Shown here: positions 10,301-12,864 of the stretch, in pieces
How positions within the stretch are numbered: the first letter of the stretch is position 1
Layout of the letters: every line of letters begins with the position of its first letter
DNA from: JAVJRN01 sp040218415
GTDB taxonomy: Bacteria > Bacteroidota > Bacteroidia > Cytophagales > Cyclobacteriaceae
DNA length: 12,864 nucleotides
Direction of reading: 5' to 3'
NCBI GenBank assembly: GCA_040218415.1
Contig: JAVJRN010000016.1
Span: 1-12,864 of the forward strand
The notes under the pieces: generated by a model
What the model saw: the letters and a program-made list of their open reading frames with translations, nothing else
Told to the model about the DNA's origin: nothing
Database searches by the model: none
Program-made: the position numbers and the translations under genes

Positions 10301-12864
10301 CCGACTATTGTAAGCACAGTTCCTGCTGATGGTGCAGTAAATGTGTCGATAGATGCTAATCTGGTATTGACACTAAGTGAAACGGTAACAAAAGGAACAG
10401 GGAACATCGTACTGACGCCAACGAGTGGTACAGTCACGCAAATAGCTGTTACTTCCAGTGATGTAAGTATCGCAGGAGCTGTGGTTAGAATCAATCCTAC
10501 CACTGATCTTTTAGAAGGTCAGTTCTACACAGTCATTTTTGACGCTACTGCCTTTGTAGATGCAGACGGCAACAACTCGGCTGGCTTATCGAGTCAAACA
10601 GCATGGAATTTCACCACCAAAGAAGCCAATGTAGCTCCAGTAGCTCAAGGTGTAAGCATTAAGAAGTCATTGGTTGTTTACGGAGAACTACAAGGTTCAT
10701 ATACTTACTTTGATGACAATGGTGATGCGGAATCAGGCACGGTTTATAGCTGGTATCGCTCAGACGATAATACAGGGACAAACAAAATAGCCATATCAGG
10801 TGCAGCCACTCAAAACTATACAGTTGTCACGGCTGACAATGGTAAATACCTGACATTCGAAGTAACTCCTTCGGATGGCACCTTATCAGGAGAAGCATCG
10901 GAGAGCGCCTATTTCGGTCCAATTCTGATCAACGATGGCAACATCAATATTCCACCAGCCTTCACTTCAGATGCGCTCACCAGTATCAAGGACAATGAGA
11001 CTTATACTTATACAGTCACTTATGAAGACATCAATAACGATGTTCCGGTACTGACCAAAACAACCGGACCAGCTTGGTTGTCAGTGACAGGTTTTGTGTT
11101 ATCCGGAAGTCCTACCGCTTCGAATATAGGAGATCATCAGGTAGTGCTAACATTAGATGATCAAAACGGTGGTACGGTTACCCAAGCATTTACCATCACC
11201 GTCATCCAAAGCAATACAGCACCTTCAGTAAGTGGGGTAGAGCTAGCTGGAACCAGCACGATTGATCAAGTATTGACGGGAAGCTATAATTTCATCGATG
11301 CAGAACAGGATACCGACAACTCCACTTTCAAGTGGTACCGATCCGATGATGCTTCAGGAAGTAACAAAGTAGAAATCACCAGTGCAACTTCAACGACTTA
11401 TACTTTGACGACAGCAGATGCAGACAAGTATATCAGCTTTGAAGTCACACCAAATGATGGCACGATCAACGGAACCACTGGTGAAAGTGCGCTTTTAGGT
11501 CCAATCGGCAAAAAGACACCATCGCTATCTCTCGCAGGTATTACCAAGGTGTATGGAGATGCAGCCTTTGATTTGAGTGCAACCACCAACTCAAGTGGAA
11601 CAGTTACCTACACATTCGACAATGATCAAACAGGCGCAAGCCTCAGTGGTTCGCGAGTTACACTAGGCAATGTTGGACAAATCACCGTGAATGTAAGTCT
11701 TGCAGCAGATGCCGAATACGCCGCACGCACCGTGCAAGGAACAATCACTGTTAGCAAGCGACCGATCACATTTACCGCACAAAACGCGAGTAAGGTTTAC
11801 GGAGCAGCAGACCCATCGTTCTTCAGTTTTGATGTTACACAGGGCAATCTGGTATCCGATGCTGAAGTCATTCGACTAAGTCGAGATGCAGGAGAGGCTG
11901 TTGGGACGTATTCCATCAACCTTAGTGAAGGAGAAGGTGCTGAAAATTATGACATTACTACTGTAAGCGGCACGTTTACCATTACCAAAGTTCCAATAAC
12001 AGTCACTGCGGTTGCAGCCACGAAAGTTTATGGAGACACAGACCCAACATTTACTTTTAACATCACCAGTGGAGCATTAATTACGGGAGATGAGCTGAGC
12101 GGTGCAATCACACGAGTAGTGGGCAATAATGTAGGCACATATGCCTTGGAAAGCTCGCTATTCAATGGTAATTATGACATCACGTTTGTATCGACAGACC
12201 TGACGATTACTAAAAAAGCATTAACAGCGACAGCCGATGATAAAACAAAGAACGTCGGAGAAGCCAACCCTGAGTTAACGATTACTTACGAAGGGTTTGT
12301 TTTGGGAGATAATGCTTCCGTGCTTGATGCGGCACCAAGCATCAATACGGATGCGTTATTAGATAGTCCTGCTGGAGTTTATGACATCACCCTTTCCGAA
12401 GGATCAGATAATAATTACGAACTGACCTTAGTCAACGGAAAGTTTACGGTGAATGCAGTCAACAATCCACCTACAGTAGCCAATGCGATTACTGACAAAA
12501 CGGAAGACGAAGGATTTACAAGCAACACCGTTGATTTGAGCAACGTCTTTGCCGATGCAGATTCCGATGCTTTGACTTACACAGCAATTTCAAGTACTGA
12601 AGGCGTGGCAACAGTCGCCGTTTCTGGCACTACCTTGACTTATACCGAAGTAGCAGTTGGCACCACGACGATCACGGTCACGGCAAATGATGGCAAAGAC
12701 GGCACAGTGAGTGATGACTTTACGGTCACCATCAATGCCGCACCAGTCAACAACGCACCAACATTAGCCAATGCGATTACTGACAAAACGGAAGACGAAG
12801 GATTTACAAGCAACACCGTTGATTTGAGCAACGTCTTTGCCGATGCAGATTCCGATGCTTTGAC
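1310..12864 (+). CDS. Giant secreted multi-propeller, Ig-repeat adhesin-like surface protein (3' end beyond window)
   Basis: One frame stays open from ATG 1310 to the window edge: 3,851 complete codons without a stop or frameshift. The ATG is the only possible start, because an in-frame TAA lies at 1247-1249, no other start codon intervenes, and a signal peptide follows directly. Domain order (residues): signal peptide 1-22; Big_5 about 66-172; seven-blade FG-GAP propeller 173-540; Big_5 541-645; then four seven-unit propeller arrays at 646-927, 1037-1327, 1437-1727 and 1834-2127, with Big_5 domains between them; seven Big_5 2128-2892; mixed Ig-like/Big_5/He_PIG block 2893-3401; MBG-type domains 3402-3715; cadherin-like tandem from 3717. 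No catalytic domain is visible. The role is most likely adhesion or surface structure, exported by Sec and then probably by type IX secretion, whose C-terminal signal would lie outside the window. Only three cysteines occur (43, 700, 716). Repeats are similar enough at DNA level to recombine. Binding partner unknown. Confidence 0.93.
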   Translation, partial: MKRITLLFFLIFFSSFLNESFSKEVFSGDNLLISPTDIDEVDCSIDENLKDNKAIDNSAITLLAGLEVQSVTPTFGTRNVAKDATIQLTFNESIDGATLNSTGILIWGDLTGPITGTWTGGGTSNITFTPTRDFNEGEVIRIEVNPALSSVSAVAATKFNSTFRVATTFLPAIASWTKTSYPFTVTTGDGDGRGGTSVDIDGPRKISLGDLSSDGTLDFGVASRFEDAIRLITSSTSSGTTNFEVLQTFPKADDARSVQLADLNNDGELDAVFASANDGKVEWRNNDGGTFSSEVIATNAGQFRDLAVGDVDGDGDLDIITVSVGNNIVRFYEHNGDYSNVVFAPSTISSNLSNPNSVTIAQLTATGNPHIIVTSYVDDRVSAYQYQNGSFVSSTHANGINGAIYTAVGDLNGDGVSEIVSAAFLGNKIFVHSFDTTTNSISAGTEIAAGLTEIQAVQLFDIDGDGDLDIIAAGAANGLIRWYENDGNAGFTAAAIDIDAAGGNPVHFVVADINDNGYPNILVADLGNDQITMYSANPGFFVTESSPAANSINISSSSTISLDFSKSLNTGTVNGTNIKVRGQQSGIIAGNWVVNGAQAAFTPSANLLPGEVIHVEVSETVLDADGEAVTPAAYSFTVLPEDNETLGQYWLPVESGVGQSNWQAVTYGEGRFVAVSRAGTNNVMYSEDGLNWTGRTVISCGYSSVTYGGGRFVGVCRTGQGRVMYSDDGETWTEGVGAVEEPSFSVTYGNGRFVAVANQHVIYSYDGVNWSAISDPEAGRWESVTYGNGRFVAVASSGTNRVMHSVDGISWTPASATEANSWLSVTYGNGRFVAVASSGANRVMHSVDGISWTAASATEANSWISVTYGNGRFIAVAESGDKVVMYSEDGVSWISALDAEANTWQSVYYGNSRFVAVASNGGVMRTFTPLELSSSSPAANAKDIAKSANIELTFNADLDNTTVNTTNIVVRGQQSGVIAGEWSVSGAVATFDPTNDLTEGEVIHVEIGTDLKGASGELTVEDDAYSFTVAPAGNETLGEIWAAASATEANIWISVTYGGGRFVAVAETGIHRVMYSDDGIAWTAASATEANRWKSVTYGDGRFVAVADDGVNQIMYSDDGVSWTTTSAAEVNSWKSITYGNGRYVAVASSGTNRVMYSDDGEIWTAASAPEEKAWGSITYGNGRFVAVSNFSTSQNQVMYSDDGISWTSASASEANQWQSVTYGNGRFVAVTNSGSNRVMYSNDGEIWTAASAPEENSWMSIAYGNGRFVAVSNASSNQNQGMYSDDGITWTAASAVEASGWRSVTYGNGRFLAVANSGTNRVMYTLDPLQLASSTPSANAKDIAKEADIVLTFDADLDNTTVNPTNIVVRGQQSGNIAGIWSVSGAVATFDPTNDLTDGEVIHVEISANVKSTDGLPFGLSKGLSFTVAPVGNENLGQNWMSHSATESNFWRSVTYGNGRFVAVSIDGTNRLMYSDDGISWTASSGVESNIWVSVTYGNGRYVAVASSGTNRVMYSDDGISWSPASASENNPWRSVTYGNGRFVAVATGGDNQVMYSEDGVLWNTASSAEPNAWRSVTYGNGRFVAVSMSGTNRVMYSDDGVSWTVALVTEGNDWSSVTYGNGRFVAVADFARTNSAMYSTDGVFWTETTVPEKNIWTSVSYGNGRFVAVSETGANRIMYSNDGIKWIKVQSLEDNSWQAITYGNGQFVAVSSDGTNRVMKTLIPMQLSSSTPTANATSIAKDANIVLTFDADLDNTTVNATNIVVRGEQSGTIAGEWSVSGAVATFDPTNDLTDGEVIHVEIGTAIKGVGGELLATAKAFSFTVLPAGNATLGQNWTTSNSAADNSWRSVTFGNGLFVAIGESGTGNRVMTSPDGIEWTSRTSAADNGWSSVTFGNGLFVAVGESGTGNRVMTSPDGIVWTSRTSAADNLWSSVTFGNGLFVAVSTSGTGNRVMTSPDGITWTSRSSSADYSWYSVTYGNGLFVAVSYSGTGNSVMTSPDGITWTTRASANDYVWYSVTYGNGLFVATALSGSGNRVMTSPDGIVWTSRTSAADNSWLSVTYGNGLFVATAISGSGNRVMTSPDGIDWTSRSSAADNNWASVTYGNGRFVAVSYSGTGNRVMRSLGETVTFSSSNLSPANNEQNVDLNASLRITFEKAVQKGTGTIEIRKSSDDQVVASIDASSNQVSISDKVASISPSDPVTNPGLVFEESTQYYFIIPGSAFVTAGGEQFEGISDKTTWTFTTASSNPTLASSTPTNNATKVSLTDSLVFKFSENITLLDASKVTISGDGSPSTAFVRVRNDSLIVGPSGLVAGVTYTAIIAAGAIENSSNDLNEEIHVSFRTLLPKLAPIAFYPGDGAVGVPLDTTLSVKFNQALFQHPEAVQVGAIDVIIDGTTYSSVVSIQDSTVTIDFNSANFVAGQSVTASVSPSILYIVNEDGLGFDEFSWTFTSKLGAPKLVRSFPANNATNISEIDEFYFVFDQDVTVADSNSELIKFSINGAEEDVFNESDLRDFEIFGDSVVFENPESFKFESDYTVTLESGLFQNASGDKNETITISFSTSLSPPSLVSTDPAFNSVLDTIPDYHYLKFDKPVQLRSTAADDSVRAEVNGTELRLKLDFGRTKSGFVNDSVVAIQSKPELYIPGATVDIFYGPTIVNEVGLFVMSSRLRYSLSSNNPELVSSTPSNNATKVSLTDSLVFKFNQNISLLDAAKVTISGDGSPSIAFVRVRNDSLILEPSGLTNGTNYTVTLASGTVENAANEVNEEIQISFTTLALLPSSPVISSTSPANGGTDATVNTNIDITFSENVLAKTGEVAIYSSSNTPIETFSANILSISGAKVTINPSSDLSFSETYYVLIDQDAFETTNGVAFAGISDDQVFRFTTAAAANNVPTASNQNFTGTLEVNQQLTGSYTYTDADSDPESGTTLQWYVADNAAGANKAPVSGANAINYTLTTSEAGKFLALGITPNDGKDAGPEAFTDYQGPVVAAVVPTIVSTVPADGAVNVSIDANLVLTLSETVTKGTGNIVLTPTSGTVTQIAVTSSDVSIAGAVVRINPTTDLLEGQFYTVIFDATAFVDADGNNSAGLSSQTAWNFTTKEANVAPVAQGVSIKKSLVVYGELQGSYTYFDDNGDAESGTVYSWYRSDDNTGTNKIAISGAATQNYTVVTADNGKYLTFEVTPSDGTLSGEASESAYFGPILINDGNINIPPAFTSDALTSIKDNETYTYTVTYEDINNDVPVLTKTTGPAWLSVTGFVLSGSPTASNIGDHQVVLTLDDQNGGTVTQAFTITVIQSNTAPSVSGVELAGTSTIDQVLTGSYNFIDAEQDTDNSTFKWYRSDDASGSNKVEITSATSTTYTLTTADADKYISFEVTPNDGTINGTTGESALLGPIGKKTPSLSLAGITKVYGDAAFDLSATTNSSGTVTYTFDNDQTGASLSGSRVTLGNVGQITVNVSLAADAEYAARTVQGTITVSKRPITFTAQNASKVYGAADPSFFSFDVTQGNLVSDAEVIRLSRDAGEAVGTYSINLSEGEGAENYDITTVSGTFTITKVPITVTAVAATKVYGDTDPTFTFNITSGALITGDELSGAITRVVGNNVGTYALESSLFNGNYDITFVSTDLTITKKALTATADDKTKNVGEANPELTITYEGFVLGDNASVLDAAPSINTDALLDSPAGVYDITLSEGSDNNYELTLVNGKFTVNAVNNPPTVANAITDKTEDEGFTSNTVDLSNVFADADSDALTYTAISSTEGVATVAVSGTTLTYTEVAVGTTTITVTANDGKDGTVSDDFTVTINAAPVNNAPTLANAITDKTEDEGFTSNTVDLSNVFADADSDAL
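1505..1825 (+). other. Big_5 (SbsA-type) Ig-like domain 1
   Basis: Residues about 66-172. The family pattern is visible: VQSVTPTFGTRNVAKDATI, then LTFNESID, an NITFTPTRDFNEGEVIRIEV core and a closing FRVAT strand. Big_5 domains are beta-sandwich modules found in S-layer and surface proteins, acting as spacers or ligand carriers. This copy is more divergent than copies 3-5. Confidence 0.75.
1826..2929 (+). repeat. Seven-blade FG-GAP/VCBS beta-propeller
   Basis: Seven copies of the FG-GAP calcium-loop motif occur at about 50-residue spacing, near 1924, 2080, 2221, 2381, 2525, 2678 and 2830. The clear ones read GDVDGDGDLDIITV, GDLNGDGVSEIV, FDIDGDGDLDIIAA, ADLNNDGELDAVFA, ADINDNGYPNILVA and GDLSSDGTLDFGVA. 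The fourth (AQLTATGNPHIIVT) keeps the hydrophobic frame but has lost the Asp ladder, so it probably does not bind calcium. Seven such repeats make one closed propeller, as in integrin alpha heads. This is the first of five seven-unit propellers in the protein and is unrelated in sequence to the next four. A role in calcium-dependent binding is inferred. Confidence 0.88.
2930..3244 (+). other. Big_5 Ig-like domain 2
   Basis: Residues 541-645. It opens with ESSPAANSINISSSSTISL, continues with the IKVRGQQSG strand shared with copies 3-5, then NWVVNGAQAAFTPS, and GEVIHVEV, and closes with YSFTVLPEDNET. The NExLGQxW linker that starts each later propeller array appears here for the first time. It joins the FG-GAP propeller to array A. 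Confidence 0.8.
3245..4090 (+). repeat. Propeller array A: seven Trp/Asp-box-like units
   Basis: Residues 646-927. Seven units of about 38-41 residues share the pattern W-x-SVTYGNGRFVAVAxSGxNRVMxSxDGxxWT. The SxDGxxW segment resembles an Asp-box (BNR) turn but is one residue shorter than the classic SxDxGxxW. The seventh unit ends at VMRTF with no Asp box. The array opens with LGQYW, which aligns with the end of the missing box, as expected when the N-terminal strand closes the propeller. Units 4, 5 and 6 repeat with a 123-bp period, and 4 and 5 are nearly identical DNA. Unit 2 carries the only cysteine pair (residues 700 and 716). The ligand is unknown. Confidence 0.88.
4091..4417 (+). other. 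Big_5 Ig-like domain 3
   Basis: Residues 928-1036. Near-twin of domains 4 and 5: SSSPAANAKDIAKSANI, LTFNADLDNTTVN, IVVRGQQSGVIAGEWSVSG, FDPTNDLTEGEVIHVEI and YSFTVAP. It separates propeller arrays A and B and belongs to the 1.2-kb propeller-plus-Ig module. Confidence 0.85.
4418..5290 (+). repeat. Propeller array B: seven Trp/Asp-box-like units
   Basis: Residues 1037-1327. It has seven YGNGRF-type motifs (first YGGGRF, second YGDGRF). Most units end in MYSDDGxxWTAASAxE. Units 4 and 6 have a two-residue insertion (SNFSTSQNQ and SNASSNQNQ), so they share a history and alternate with shorter units 5 and 7. The last unit ends at VMYTL without an Asp box, and the array begins LGEIW, again fitting strand-exchange closure. 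Unit 3 shares 38 identical bases with unit 2 of array C. Confidence 0.88.
5291..5617 (+). other. Big_5 Ig-like domain 4
   Basis: Residues 1328-1436. Same sequence family as domains 3 and 5 (AKDIAKEADIVLTFDADL, NIVVRGQQSGNIAG, FDPTNDLTDGEVIHVEI). A variable loop near its end (STDGLPFGLSKG) differs from the others. It links arrays B and C. Confidence 0.85.
5618..6481 (+). repeat. Propeller array C: seven Trp/Asp-box-like units
   Basis: Residues 1437-1724, with Big_5 domain 5 following. It opens LGQNWMSHSATESNFW and has seven YGNG[RQ][FY] motifs with MYSxDGxxW turns in units 1-6. Unit 7 (YGNGQFVAVSSDG) ends at VMKTL with no Asp box. Unit 5 carries a one-residue insertion (ADFARTNSAMYS). Same architecture and same count as arrays A and B, so blade number appears fixed despite DNA similarity that would favour slippage. 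Confidence 0.88.
6482..6808 (+). other. Big_5 Ig-like domain 5
   Basis: Residues 1725-1833. Third close copy of the inter-propeller Ig module (SIAKDANIVLTFDADLDN, NIVVRGEQSGTIAGEWSVSG, FDPTNDLTDGEVIHVEIG, FSFTVLPAGN). Stretches of DNA are identical to domain 4. It ends with NATLGQNW, which starts array D. Confidence 0.85.
6809..7690 (+). repeat. Propeller array D: seven units of a distinct subfamily
   Basis: Residues 1834-2127. It again has seven units, but of 42 residues (126-bp period) and a different consensus: SRTSAADNxWSSVTFGNGLFVAVxESGTGNRVMTSPDG. R in GRF is replaced by L in units 1-6, and the turn reads TSPDGIxWT instead of YSDDGxxWT. Only unit 7 reverts to YGNGRFVAV. The last unit ends VMRSL with no Asp box and the array starts LGQNW. 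Units are more alike to each other than to A-C, so this array was amplified separately. Confidence 0.88.
7691..9985 (+). repeat. Seven tandem Big_5 Ig-like domains (6-12)
   Basis: Residues 2128-2892, the stalk after the propellers. Approximate borders: 7691-8059, 8060-8359, 8360-8680, 8681-9013, 9014-9346, 9347-9652 and 9653-9985. Each starts with a P-x-x-x-SxxPxNNATxV-like strand and has a [LI]xFxF[SND]xx[IV] strand and a C-terminal F[RT]T strand. Domains 7 and 11 (8060 and 9347) are close duplicates in DNA and protein (TKVSLTDSLVFKF, VTISGDGSPS, FVRVRNDSLI), though three divergent domains lie between them. Domain 10 is the least typical and is recognised mainly by position and spacing. Confidence 0.75.
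9986..11512 (+). other. Mixed stalk block: Ig-like / Big_5 / Ig-like / He_PIG-like / Ig-like
   Basis: Residues 2893-3401. Three related Ig-like modules (9986-10294, 10628-10939, 11213-11512) share GSYTYxDxxxDxESGT, a xWYRSDDxxGxNK strand, YTLTTADxxKY and a VTPNDGT ending. Between the first two is Big_5 domain 13 (10295-10627, STVPADGAVNVSIDANL). Between the last two is a putative Ig domain of He_PIG type (10940-11212: PAWLSVTGFVLSGSPTAS, DQNGGTVTQAFTITV). Domain names are from remembered family patterns; borders are approximate. Confidence 0.7.
11513..12454 (+). repeat. Four MBG-type domains
   Basis: Residues 3402-3715. The first (11513-11758) is a divergent relative (ITKVYGDAAFDLSATTNSSG). 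The next three (11759-11989, 11990-12214, 12215-12454) follow the MBG_2 pattern: a VTAxxxTKVYGDxDPxF start, a GxLxxGD middle, GTYxI, then NYDIT and a TxTITK end that leads directly into the next domain. MBG modules are common in giant surface proteins of Bacteroidota and act as beta-rich stalk units. In the last copy KVYGD is replaced by KNVGEANP. Confidence 0.85.
12458..12864 (+). repeat. Start of cadherin-like tandem repeat, 288-bp period, cut by window end
   Basis: One full unit (12458-12745, 96 residues) begins VNNPPTVANAITDKTEDEG and ends VTINAAP, and a second starts at 12746. Bases 12477-12576 and 12765-12864 are identical over 100 bp, so the copies arose or were homogenised recently and the array probably continues. 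The pattern (DLSNVFADADSDALTYT, TITVTANDGKDGTVSDDFTV) matches cadherin-like/Ig tandem domains of adhesins with calcium-type DxDxD loops. Confidence 0.85.

Noticed and set aside
9785..12831. Minus-strand open frames in the stalk region (near 9785, 10273, 11398 and 12640)
   Set aside because: They are rich in V, T, P and S from antisense Thr/Asp/Gly codons, with no recognisable domain, and are fully overlapped by the plus-strand gene.
1..12864. tRNA, rRNA, riboswitch or insertion-sequence boundaries
   Set aside because: Almost all of the window is coding, and the two intergenic stretches (62-178 and 1118-1309) show no cloverleaf, transposase fragment or terminal inverted repeats.

Overview
The window comes from an AT-rich genome, most likely a Bacteroidota and probably a Cytophagales-type marine or gliding bacterium. 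The grounds are a giant modular surface protein built from FG-GAP, SbsA-type Ig-like (Big_5), MBG and cadherin-like modules, the lack of a Shine-Dalgarno sequence before its start, and a neighbouring OmpA-family gene end. The taxonomic call is an inference from gene content only.

Layout. Positions 1-61 hold the last codons of a plus-strand gene whose C-terminus matches the end of an OmpA-type peptidoglycan-binding domain. A textbook intrinsic terminator with a TTCG loop follows at 95-130. A LysR-type regulator lies on the minus strand at 179-1117. A 192-bp divergent intergenic region (1118-1309) contains a 16-bp direct repeat spaced 21 bp apart. From 1310 to the window end a single uninterrupted plus-strand reading frame runs for 3,851 complete codons and is still open, so the protein is larger than about 0.4 MDa.

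The giant protein reads as follows. It has a signal peptide, then a Big_5 domain and a seven-blade FG-GAP/VCBS propeller. Next come four further repeat arrays, each of exactly seven 38-43-residue Trp/Asp-box-like units, and each preceded by one Big_5 domain (about 1.2 kb per propeller-plus-Ig module). Seven more Big_5 domains follow, then a mixed block of Ig-like, Big_5 and He_PIG-like domains, then four MBG-type domains. The window ends at the start of a cadherin-like tandem with a 288-bp period, cut off in its second copy. The secretion and anchoring end is outside the window; a type IX secretion C-terminal domain is the expectation from the family.

How it fits together (inference): an exported, elongated fibre-like adhesin displays five propeller heads near its N-terminus on an Ig/MBG/cadherin stalk that would reach the cell surface at its C-terminus. 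The divergent LysR regulator may control it. The most notable observation is the string of five consecutive heptameric propellers, with sequence signs of ongoing blade and module duplication. No RNA genes, insertion sequences or CRISPR arrays were seen. The remaining open frames on the minus strand opposite the giant gene are shadows of its repeats.
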